This document shows positions 1-5,288 of a stretch of DNA of 5,288 bases, piece by piece. The notes beneath the pieces are model-generated. The model was not told the DNA's origin and searched no databases. It worked only from the letters and a program-made list of their open reading frames with translations. The position numbers and the translations under genes are program-made. This DNA is from Myxococcales bacterium (GTDB taxonomy: Bacteria > Desulfobacterota_B > Binatia > UBA1149 > SPBQ01), in assembly GCA_004525875.1 (NCBI GenBank), contig SPBQ01000193.1:1-5288 (forward strand). Direction: 5' to 3'. The first letter of the stretch is position 1; the number at the start of each line of letters is the position of its first letter.

Positions 1-1020
1 GCGTTCCTGTCACTGAGCGGATGGCTGGCGTGGAGGCTGTGCGGCGAGCGAGCCTACGAGAGCACACAGGCCAGCGAAGCGCTCGTGTTCGACCTCGAGT
101 CTCGCAACTGGGCCTGGGATCTCATCGACCGGCTCGAGATCCGGCGTGATCTGTTCCCCGCGGTCGCAGAATCGGGCACACCACTCGGCAGGATCGATGC
201 TTGGGCGGCGTCCGCGATGGGACTGGGCGAGGGCACGCCCGTGGTCGTCGGGGCGGCCGACTCGCAGTGCGCGCTGGTCGGGACCGGGGCGGTCAGCGCC
301 GGCGACTACGCGGCCATTACCGGGACGACCACACCCGTTCAGCTCGTCACGTCCAAGCCCGTCATCGACGACGCGCGACGGCTCTGGACGTCGACCCATG
401 CGACCCGCGACGCGTGGGTTCTCGAGAGCAATGGCGGGCCGATGGGCGAGACGCTCGAATGGTTCGCCGGGCTGCTGTACCCGACCTCGCGCCGACCGGT
501 CGCGCGATTCTTTGCCGAGGCGGCTTCTTCGGAGCCGGGCTCGTCGGGCATGCTGTCGACGCTCGGCGCCGGTGTGTGGAACGCGAGCAACCTGCGGCCC
601 GCGATCGGTCACGTATCGATGTCGCACCTGACCTGCGTCGACGATGTCGATCCTCGTCGCCACTCCGCCCGCGCGCTGCTCGAAGGTCTCGCGTTTGCCC
701 TGCGAGCGAACGCCGAGCAGCTCCGTTCCGTGTCGGGCTCACCGCTCGATGCGCTGCGCATGGGCGGCGGCATGACGCGTAACGTGTGGTGGCCGCAGCT
801 CGTGGCCGACGTGCTCAACTGCCCGGTAACGCTCAGCATCACGCCCGAGACCAGCGCCCTTGGTGCCGCGATGTGCGCCGGCATCGGCAGCGGCGTGTAC
901 TCGGACGCTTCTGCGGCCGTTGCCAGCGTCACCGGTGCGGCGCGCCCACTCACGCCCGACCATCAAGCTAGCGAACGACTCGGCGAAGTGTACCAGAGCT
1001 GGAACCGTCTACGTGTGGAG
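1..1020 (+). other. Domain 1 of fusion: FGGY-family carbohydrate kinase, C-terminal part
   Basis: The domain would transfer phosphate from ATP to a hydroxyl of a polyol or ketose-like substrate. The segment starts within the first FGGY subdomain. The expected catalytic-base Asp is residue 87 (codon 259-261) in VVVGAADSQCALVGTGAV, the position of the XylB-type catalytic Asp. The helix ARALLEGLAFALRANAEQL and the glycine motif GGGM (255-258, bases 763-774) followed by NVWWPQLVADVLNCPV are the ATP-binding signature of the FGGY C-terminal subdomain; ETSALGAAMCAG follows as expected. About 150 N-terminal residues are off the window. It is closer in feel to xylulokinase/LsrK/YoaC-type kinases than to glycerol kinase, but the substrate cannot be read from sequence. 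Confidence 0.92.
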
Positions 1021-3372
1021 CGGGACGCAGCCGATCAGATGGCGGCCGATCTTGCGACTCCGTGGATACTGGAGAGCTCCGACCGTTCCGCGCCAACAGC
1101 GCGCGTCGCCGTCCGTCCGCGTATCCTGATCACCGCGGACGTGGACGAAGGAGCGCTCGCGTCGCTGCGCGCGATCGGTGAGGTGGAGTACGCGAGCTTC
1201 CGCAGCGAGATGCGGCTTCTGACGGGTCCGTCACTCGTCGCGGCGCTCGCAGGCGTCGATGTCTTCATCACCGAGGTCGATCTGGTCGACGCCGCCGCGC
1301 TCGCCGCCCTACCCGCCCTGCGCGTCGTGGCCACCTGCCGGGGCGACGCCGTCAACGTGAGCGTGGACGCGTGCTCCGCCCACGGAATCCCCGTGCTGCA
1401 TGCTCCTGGCCGCAACGCAGTGGCCGTCGCCGAGCTGACGATTGCACACATTTTGATGGCCGCCCGTAAGCTGCCGGTGGCGACAGCCTTCCTGCGACAA
1501 CCCGGCATTGCCCCGGGTGACATGGGACGCATGGGCCAGGCCTTCACGACGCTACGGGGCCACGAACTGTGGAACTTGACGCTCGGACTCGTCGGTCTCG
1601 GCGCCGTCGGGCGCGAGGTAGCGCGGAGACTGGCGGCCTTCGGCTCCCGCGTACTGGTAGCCGATCCGTACGTGGATGCCGCGGAGGCCGCGCGCCACGA
1701 AACCGAGCTTGTAACGCGCGAGGAGCTGCTCGCGCAATGCGACATCATCACCCTTCACGCGCCGGTCACCGATTCCACCCGAGGGATGATCGGAGCGGCC
1801 GAGCTCGCGGCCATGAAGCCGGGAGCGTTCCTCATCAACACCGCACGTGCGGCGCTCGTCGAAGAGGACGCGCTGATCGCAGCCCTGCGAGAGGGCAGAC
1901 TCGCCGGCGCAGCGCTCGACGTGTTTGACGTCGAGCCCCCGGGAAGCGACCATCCGCTGCTCGCGCTCGACAACGTCGTGGCAACCCCGCACATCGCGGG
2001 AAACACGCATGAGATCGCCGTCCATCAGGGGCGCGTCATCGCCCAGGAGCTCGAGCGACTGCTCACCGGGCGACGCCCTCTTCACGCGCTCAATCCCGAG
2101 ACGCTCGCCGACTTCGACTTCAGTCGGCCGCGGAAGATGCCCGATGACGAGACGCTGGCCCGCTTGAAGACCGGGCCACCCCCGACGGTCTCGGACACCC
2201 ACAAGAACAAGGACACGGCACGAGCAACGGCTGCCGCGCCGGTGGCGGCGGTAGCGCCGGCCGCGCTGACCAACGGCATCGCGCCGGCTGTACACGCGGC
2301 CGTGCGCGACAAGATGGAACGCATCCTGTCCTCGTTCGTCGAGCGCATCTGCGGCGACAAGACGATTCACGGCTTCGCCACGGACGCCGAGGTCACGCTC
2401 CACTTCAGAACGACCGATCTCGGGCTCTCGTTCTGGTTCCGCCTCGACGACGGTGAGGTAACGGGTGCGCTCGGTGATCCCGATACGGCGGCCGACGTGC
2501 AGCTGAGGATGGTCGCGGAGGTTCTCGACGGCATGTTCACGGGGCGCGTAAATGCGATGCAGGAAGCAATGGATGGACGGCTCTCGTTCACCGGCGACAC
2601 GGGCAAGGCGATGACGTTGCAACAACTCCAGGCCGACATGCGCCGCCTGTACGACGAGGCGCGCGCCGAGATCGGCGATCCCGGAGACCTCGCCGCACTC
2701 GGTCTGGCCGCGGACTCGCCGGCACCGAAACCCGCCCGCGGCGGCCGCGCCGAAGAGCTCATCGGCATCGTCAACGAGCTCTACTCGACACAGCTGATCA
2801 CGGCGACGGGCGGTAACGTGAGCGCGCGAGTGGAGCCGGGCGCAACGGAAATGTGGATCACGCCGAGCCAGCTCTTCAAGGGTGAGCTCTCCCCGGACGT
2901 CCTCGTCCGCATCGATATCGAGGGGAATCAGCTCGACGAGAGTCCTAGGTCACCGTCGAGCGAACGGCTGATGCACACCGCGGTCTACAAGACGAAGCCG
3001 AACGCCGAGGCCGTCATTCACTGCCACGCCCCCAATGCGACGATCCTCGCCAACGCCGACCTGCCGTTCCTTCCCATCTCGACCGAGGCGGCTTTCTTCG
3101 GGAACATCCCGCGCATCCCCTTCATCATGCCCGGCACACAGGAGCTTGCAGACGCGATCGCCGAGGCGATCGGCGACGGATGGGCCGTGATGATGAAGAA
3201 CCACGGCCTCCTCGTGGCGGGGCGCAGCCTGCGTCGCGCCGCCGACATGGCCGAGATCATCGAACGGAGCGCCGAGGTCATGCTCGGATGCTACGCGATC
3301 GGCAAGGAGCCGCCCGTGCTCCCGGACGACGTCGTCGCGAACATGCGGCGCATGAGCGACATGGTCGCGTGA
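1..3372 (+). CDS. Four-domain fusion: FGGY kinase / D-2-hydroxyacid dehydrogenase / SCP2 / class II aldolase (5' partial)
   Basis: The frame is open from the first base to the TGA at 3370-3372, so the true start lies upstream; the GTG at 85 sits mid-domain and is not a start. Residues are numbered from base 1. In order: FGGY sugar kinase lacking its first ~150 residues (1-340), linker (341-372), NAD-dependent 2-hydroxyacid dehydrogenase (373-697), Pro/Ala-rich linker (about 720-763), SCP2 lipid-binding domain (767-887), short Ala/Pro linker, class II aldolase (915-1117). Key residues of all three enzymes are present, so it reads as a working multifunctional cytosolic enzyme, not a decayed gene. 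With the missing N-terminus it would be near 1270 residues. FGGY kinases and class II aldolases act in sequence in fucose and rhamnose breakdown; joining them to a dehydrogenase and a lipid carrier in one chain is unusual. Substrate unknown. The Rieske oxygenase gene follows after 25 bp, probably co-transcribed. Domain calls are firm; the combined pathway is inferred. Confidence 0.93.
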   Translation, partial: AFLSLSGWLAWRLCGERAYESTQASEALVFDLESRNWAWDLIDRLEIRRDLFPAVAESGTPLGRIDAWAASAMGLGEGTPVVVGAADSQCALVGTGAVSAGDYAAITGTTTPVQLVTSKPVIDDARRLWTSTHATRDAWVLESNGGPMGETLEWFAGLLYPTSRRPVARFFAEAASSEPGSSGMLSTLGAGVWNASNLRPAIGHVSMSHLTCVDDVDPRRHSARALLEGLAFALRANAEQLRSVSGSPLDALRMGGGMTRNVWWPQLVADVLNCPVTLSITPETSALGAAMCAGIGSGVYSDASAAVASVTGAARPLTPDHQASERLGEVYQSWNRLRVERDAADQMAADLATPWILESSDRSAPTARVAVRPRILITADVDEGALASLRAIGEVEYASFRSEMRLLTGPSLVAALAGVDVFITEVDLVDAAALAALPALRVVATCRGDAVNVSVDACSAHGIPVLHAPGRNAVAVAELTIAHILMAARKLPVATAFLRQPGIAPGDMGRMGQAFTTLRGHELWNLTLGLVGLGAVGREVARRLAAFGSRVLVADPYVDAAEAARHETELVTREELLAQCDIITLHAPVTDSTRGMIGAAELAAMKPGAFLINTARAALVEEDALIAALREGRLAGAALDVFDVEPPGSDHPLLALDNVVATPHIAGNTHEIAVHQGRVIAQELERLLTGRRPLHALNPETLADFDFSRPRKMPDDETLARLKTGPPPTVSDTHKNKDTARATAAAPVAAVAPAALTNGIAPAVHAAVRDKMERILSSFVERICGDKTIHGFATDAEVTLHFRTTDLGLSFWFRLDDGEVTGALGDPDTAADVQLRMVAEVLDGMFTGRVNAMQEAMDGRLSFTGDTGKAMTLQQLQADMRRLYDEARAEIGDPGDLAALGLAADSPAPKPARGGRAEELIGIVNELYSTQLITATGGNVSARVEPGATEMWITPSQLFKGELSPDVLVRIDIEGNQLDESPRSPSSERLMHTAVYKTKPNAEAVIHCHAPNATILANADLPFLPISTEAAFFGNIPRIPFIMPGTQELADAIAEAIGDGWAVMMKNHGLLVAGRSLRRAADMAEIIERSAEVMLGCYAIGKEPPVLPDDVVANMRRMSDMVA
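1117..2091 (+). other. Domain 2 of fusion: NAD-dependent D-isomer 2-hydroxyacid dehydrogenase
   Basis: This is a complete catalytic plus Rossmann unit of about 325 residues, the normal family length. It opens with RPRILITADVDEGALASL, which resembles the N-terminus of a free-standing enzyme. The NAD-binding motif GLGAVG is at residues 532-537, followed by an acidic residue (ADPYVD) suggesting NAD over NADP. The catalytic triad is intact: Arg616 in NTARAALVEEDAL, Glu645 in DVFDVEPP and His664 in TPHIAGNT. The usual Gly after the catalytic Arg is Ala here, a mild deviation. The family interconverts 2-hydroxy and 2-keto acids; relatives include phosphoglycerate dehydrogenase and B. subtilis YoaD. 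Substrate unknown. Confidence 0.95.
2161..2298 (+). other. Low-complexity Pro/Ala-rich interdomain linker before SCP2
   Basis: The translated segment after the dehydrogenase is Pro-, Thr-, Lys- and Ala-rich (KTGPPPTVSD, then KNKDTARATAAAPVAAVAPAA). It has no predicted secondary-structure pattern and no recognisable domain. It separates the dehydrogenase from the SCP2 unit by about 45 residues. Its composition resembles the flexible Ala/Pro linkers that flank mobile lipoyl or biotinyl carrier domains, a comparison drawn by eye. Confidence 0.6.
2299..2661 (+). other. Domain 3 of fusion: SCP2 sterol-carrier / lipid-binding domain
   Basis: Residues 767-887 show the SCP2 pattern: an N-terminal helix (VRDKMERILSSFVERI), beta strands (VTLHFRTTDL, LSFWFRLDDGEVTGALG), an acidic D-x-x-x-A-D-V-Q-L-R-M segment, then VLDGMFTGRVNAMQEAMDGRLSFTGD, which matches the FxGRxxxxxAxxxGxLxxxGD core of bacterial SCP2 proteins. 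A closing helix (MTLQQLQADMRRLYDEA) follows. SCP2 domains bind sterols, fatty acyl chains or other hydrophobic ligands and are not catalytic. Here the domain lies between low-complexity linkers, as expected for a mobile tethered carrier. The fold call is confident; the ligand is not known. Confidence 0.88.
2743..3351 (+). other. Domain 4 of fusion: class II aldolase/adducin
   Basis: Residues 915-1117 form a full class II aldolase of about 200 residues. The phosphate-binding loop is TATGGNVSAR (GGN at 937-939). The catalytic acid is expected at Glu988 in SSERLMH. Zinc ligands are His1007 and His1009 in VIHCHAPNAT and His1068 in KNHGLLVAG. The Glu-to-first-His distance of 19 residues equals that in FucA (E73, H92), and the distance to the third His is similar. 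Such enzymes cleave or epimerise phosphorylated ketoses through an enediolate. The complete metal site argues for an active enzyme and against an adducin-like dead domain. Its product would normally be dihydroxyacetone phosphate or a short ketone, plus an aldehyde. Confidence 0.94.
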
Positions 3373-3384
3373 AGCGGCCGCCAC

Positions 3385-3388
3385 GGAG
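3385..3388 (+). promoter_or_regulatory. Ribosome binding site of the Rieske oxygenase gene
   Basis: GGAG lies 9 bases upstream of the ATG at 3398, in the 25-bp gap after the fusion gene's stop. It supports the chosen start and independent translation initiation within a shared transcript. I see no promoter or terminator in the gap. Confidence 0.75.
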
Positions 3389-3397
3389 ACCTGCTCG

Positions 3398-4372
3398 ATG
3401 AAAAGAGAGTTCCCCTTCCCTCTCCCCTACTCCTGGTTTCAGCTTGCCTACTCCGAGGAACTCGGGCCCGGCGAGGTGAAGCCGGTCCGTTACTTCGGCC
3501 GCGATCTCGTGATGTTCCGCACCGAGCGGGGCCGCGCCCAGGCATTCGACGCGTTCTGCCCCCACCTCGGCGCGCACCTCGGATACGGAGGCAGCGTCGT
3601 CGGTGAGACCCTCCGCTGTCCGTTCCATGCCTGGCGCTACGATTGCTCAGGCGCGTGCGTCGAGATCCCTTACGCCAAGCGCATCCCGCCGGCCGCGCAC
3701 ATGAAGACCTACCCCACCATCGAGCGCAACGGGATGATCATGGCCTGGTACCATCCGAGCGGGGAAGCTCCCCGGTGGGAGATCCCCGAGATCGAGGAGC
3801 TGAGCTCCGAGGACTGGACGACACCGGTGCGGCGCGAGTGGACCGTGCGCTCGCAAACCCAGGAGCTTGCCGAAAACACGGTCGACCAGGCGCACTTCCG
3901 CTACGTGCACGGAACGAACACCGTCGCGTCGACGGAGATCGACTGGGACGGCCCGCTGCTACGCGTCACGGCGAAGGCGATCATGGGAACCGTCAAAGGC
4001 GAGGCCGATGGAACGATTCGCATCCTCACCTTCGGATTCGGCTTCGGCTATACCCGGTTCAGCGGCATCGTCGATACGCTCGTGATGACGACCGGCACAC
4101 CTATCGACGACGAGCACGTCCGGATGCATCTCAGCCTCACCTGGAAAAGGCTCGGCGACCAGGCCTCAACGGAGGGTGTGGGCAAGGCCTTCATCTCCGA
4201 GATCGAGCGGCAGTTCACGCAAGACATCCCGATCTGGGAGAACAAGATCCATCTGGAGCGGCCCGTGCTGTGCGACGGAGACGGCCCGATCGGCGAGTTG
4301 CGGAAGTGGGCGCGGCAGTTCTACGTCGAGCCCGACGGCCGTCAATGGCGGGAGAGTTCTCCCGGTTCCTGA
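3398..4372 (+). CDS. Rieske [2Fe-2S] non-haem iron oxygenase, KshA / Neverland-like
   Basis: This 324-residue protein is the terminal oxygenase component of a Rieske system. The Rieske centre is Cys54-Pro-His56 and Cys74-Pro-Phe-His77, with the standard 17-residue spacing. The mononuclear iron site is ENTVDQAHFRYVH: bridging Asp163, ligands His166 and His171, with Asp276 (QDIPIWENK) the likely third ligand. The stretch IPYAKRIPPAAHMKTYPTIERNGMIMAWYH and the end DGPIGELRKWARQFYVE resemble 3-ketosteroid 9-alpha-hydroxylase KshA and the cholesterol 7-desaturases Neverland/DAF-36, more than benzoate- or naphthalene-type dioxygenases. KshA proteins are usually some 60 residues longer, mostly at the C-terminus; this one stops just after that motif. 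It has no signal peptide or membrane segment. No ferredoxin or reductase partner is in the window. Steroid or other alicyclic hydroxylation or desaturation is the best guess; the exact substrate is inferred, with the upstream SCP2 domain as supporting context. Confidence 0.93.
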   Translation: MKREFPFPLPYSWFQLAYSEELGPGEVKPVRYFGRDLVMFRTERGRAQAFDAFCPHLGAHLGYGGSVVGETLRCPFHAWRYDCSGACVEIPYAKRIPPAAHMKTYPTIERNGMIMAWYHPSGEAPRWEIPEIEELSSEDWTTPVRREWTVRSQTQELAENTVDQAHFRYVHGTNTVASTEIDWDGPLLRVTAKAIMGTVKGEADGTIRILTFGFGFGYTRFSGIVDTLVMTTGTPIDDEHVRMHLSLTWKRLGDQASTEGVGKAFISEIERQFTQDIPIWENKIHLERPVLCDGDGPIGELRKWARQFYVEPDGRQWRESSPGS

Positions 4373-4826
4373 CCGATCACGCCCGAAACTGCTGCTATTG
4401 TAGAACCCTCGCCCTCGACCTGCCGGCGACCCGTGCCGCAACGACATCCACGCCGAGGAGCAGCTGACCGATCGCTTGGCCGCGAGGCGCGTCGTTCGGG
4501 TGCCGCGATTGCTGCCCTCTTTTCTCCCGAGGTATGGAATCGATGACACCGCTGGGACGCCGGTAGACTCGCAGGCAGCGATCCGCGTCCCGGGGGCACA
4601 CCTCGGCGTCGAGCAAGACGCTGTGGAGCCCGATCGGTCGCTAGCGCCTGCCCCGGGTCCGGCACGCGAAGCCTTCTCCCTTGTCGGAGTGTCACGTTCC
4701 AATGCGGCCACTGGCGCAGATCGGCATTGCACATGAACGCGCGCGCACGACTCCATGCGGCATGCAAAGCCAGATGCCGTGCGGCTCGCTCGAAACCGAC
4801 GAAATCGAGAATCCTTACCCGCGTCC

Positions 4827-4877
4827 TTGTACGCCTGTTCGGCAGCGTGGCATTATTTTTTGTACACTATTGATACT
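4827..4877 (+). promoter_or_regulatory. Candidate promoter region of the lipoprotein gene
   Basis: This is the only clearly AT-rich island in the intergenic region. Possible sigma-70 pairs are TTGTAC (4827-4832) with CATTAT (4851-4856, 18-bp spacer), and TCGGCA (4839-4844) with TACACT (4863-4868, 18-bp spacer). Each hexamer matches about four of six consensus bases. It would leave a leader of about 135-150 nt before the GTG at 5012. Alternatively, the imperfect hairpin at 4831-4848 followed by six T (4856-4861) could be a weak terminator of the upstream operon. The two readings cannot be separated by eye. Confidence 0.35.
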
Positions 4878-4994
4878 CTACCGCGCCGCTCGAGCGTACG
4901 ACCTTCTCTCCCATCCGACGCGCCCGCACGAGCCGGTCACGCCCCGGCAGGACGTGTCGAATGAAGCGCGGATGGATATCCGAACCCGGCCGAT

Positions 4995-5002
4995 AAAGGA
5001 GA
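4995..5002 (+). promoter_or_regulatory. Strong ribosome binding site of the lipoprotein gene
   Basis: AAAGGAGA ends 9 bases before the GTG at 5012. An in-frame TAA at 4994-4996 overlaps it, so no upstream start is possible in this frame. This fixes the GTG as the start. Confidence 0.85.
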
Positions 5003-5011
5003 TTTCTAAAA

Positions 5012-5288
5012 GTGGGTCGTAAATCACGCATCCTACCGCTCGCACTCGCGGTAACACTGCTGGGCGGCTGCTCGACGAGCAACTGGAGCGCTCCCCCTGA
5101 CTGCGCACTGATCGGCGCCGGCGTCGGCACCCTTGGCGGGATGGTCTACGCTAGCGCGGCGACCGACCGCCAAGCAGAAGACTACGCCATCGGGATCGGC
5201 GTCGGCCTCGCGGGCGGAGCCCTGCTCGGATGGGCTTGGTGCTCGATGATGGACTACGCCGGCGGCCGCGCGGCCGCCGGCGTAGTCC
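5012..5288 (+). CDS. Glycine-zipper lipoprotein, 3' partial
   Basis: Starting at GTG, the 92 visible residues begin with a type II signal peptide: basic MGRKSR, hydrophobic core ILPLALAVTL, and lipobox LGGC with the lipidated Cys at residue 20. Ser follows the Cys, which predicts outer-membrane sorting where Lol rules apply. Two glycine-zipper stretches follow: CALIGAGVGTLGGMVYA (31-47) and AIGIGVGLAGGALLGWAW (59-76). Such segments occur in Rcp/SlyB-like lipoproteins and before the peptidoglycan-binding domain of OmpA-family lipoproteins. Whether an OmpA domain follows cannot be seen, because the frame leaves the window. Residues from about 87 onward lie in the second arm of a perfect terminal palindrome and may not be genuine. 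It has its own promoter region and no evident functional link to the upstream operon. Confidence 0.85.
   Translation, partial: MGRKSRILPLALAVTLLGGCSTSNWSAPPDCALIGAGVGTLGGMVYASAATDRQAEDYAIGIGVGLAGGALLGWAWCSMMDYAGGRAAAGVV
5251..5288. repeat. Perfect 38-bp palindrome at the right end
   Basis: Bases 5251-5269 are followed directly by their exact reverse complement at 5270-5288, with no loop and no mismatch. The axis lies between 5269 and 5270, and the window ends exactly where the second arm ends. It lies inside a coding frame. A fold-back artefact at a contig end is the simplest explanation; a genuine GC-rich cruciform or hairpin is the alternative. Confidence 0.95.

Larger units (their letters stand above)
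4373..5011. other. 639-bp intergenic region without a supportable gene
   Basis: No frame on either strand shows a recognisable protein. The open frames here are Arg/Ser/Pro-rich products typical of shadow frames in GC-rich DNA, and none has a convincing ribosome binding site. I see no tRNA, CRISPR or insertion-sequence ends, and no strong intrinsic terminator just after the Rieske gene. The region contains a TGCTATTGT extended -10-like motif (4393-4401) without a good -35, a weak hairpin CGGCAT/ATGCCG (4758-4763 with 4774-4779), and the AT-rich island at 4827-4877. It probably separates the catabolic operon from an unrelated lipoprotein gene. Confidence 0.6.

Noticed and set aside
85..87. GTG at 85 as start of the fusion gene
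   Set aside because: Kinase-like sequence (FLSLSGWLAWRLCGE) continues in frame to base 1, and the GTG lies within the conserved ALVFDL region, so the gene starts upstream of the window.
10..663. Antisense open frame of 217 codons opposite the kinase module
   Set aside because: The opposite strand carries clear FGGY motifs over the same span; the antisense product is Arg-rich and unrecognisable.
1035..1751. Antisense open frame of 238 codons, Ser/Ala/Thr-rich
   Set aside because: It is a low-complexity complement of the fusion gene, with no domain or ribosome binding site.
1552..2625. Long antisense open frame of 357 codons opposite the dehydrogenase and SCP2 modules
   Set aside because: It lies wholly opposite a well-supported coding frame, is Arg/Gly/Glu-rich without recognisable motifs, and is the expected shadow of GC-rich codon usage.
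4393..4401. TGCTATTGT as an extended -10 promoter just after the Rieske gene
   Set aside because: No acceptable -35 at normal spacing, and no gene or RNA downstream that it would serve.
4476..4736. Plus-strand 86-codon open frame in the intergenic region
   Set aside because: It has a weak start, no good ribosome binding site, shadow-like composition and no recognisable motif.
4166..4767. Minus-strand open frames of 141 and 196 codons covering the end of the Rieske gene and the intergenic region
   Set aside because: The products are Arg/Ser/Pro-rich, overlap the 3' end of a solid gene, and have no convincing ribosome binding site or homology I recognise.
4757..4781. Hairpin CGGCAT/ATGCCG considered as a terminator
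   Set aside because: It has only six Watson-Crick pairs with a 10-base loop and no following T-run.
4681..5022. Plus-strand 113-codon open frame ending in the lipoprotein start
   Set aside because: It spans the likely promoter and the strong ribosome binding site of the lipoprotein gene, and the product looks random.

Overview
The window is a GC-rich bacterial fragment, about two-thirds G+C by eye. It has dense co-directional genes, GTG starts, AGGAG-type ribosome binding sites and a type II lipoprotein signal peptide. The lipoprotein has a glycine-zipper body of the sort common in Gram-negative outer-membrane lipoproteins. A proteobacterium is likely (gamma first, alpha possible), but no marker gene fixes the taxon. 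Both ends look like fragment ends: the first gene runs in from the left, and the last is cut at the right inside a perfect 38-bp palindrome.

Positions 1-3372 are one uninterrupted reading frame (1123 codons before the stop, 5' end outside the window). It encodes a four-part fusion: the C-terminal two-thirds of an FGGY carbohydrate kinase, a complete NAD-dependent D-isomer 2-hydroxyacid dehydrogenase, an SCP2 sterol-carrier/lipid-binding domain between low-complexity Ala/Pro-rich linkers, and a complete class II (zinc) aldolase/adducin domain. The catalytic residues I could look for are present in all three enzyme modules.

After 25 bp and with its own ribosome binding site comes a complete Rieske [2Fe-2S] non-haem iron oxygenase (3398-4372). 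It resembles the KshA / Neverland-DAF-36 steroid-oxygenase group. The pairing of an SCP2 domain with a steroid-type Rieske oxygenase suggests an oxidative pathway for a hydrophobic, possibly steroid- or terpenoid-like substrate. In this reading, hydroxylation, phosphorylation, dehydrogenation and retro-aldol cleavage are carried out by one oxygenase and one multi-enzyme polypeptide. The reaction order and substrate are inference.

Positions 4373-5011 (639 bp) hold no gene I can support. An AT-rich island near 4827-4877 may contain the promoter of the next gene. From 5012 a lipoprotein with an excellent ribosome binding site and a glycine-zipper region begins and runs off the right end. It looks unrelated to the catabolic operon.
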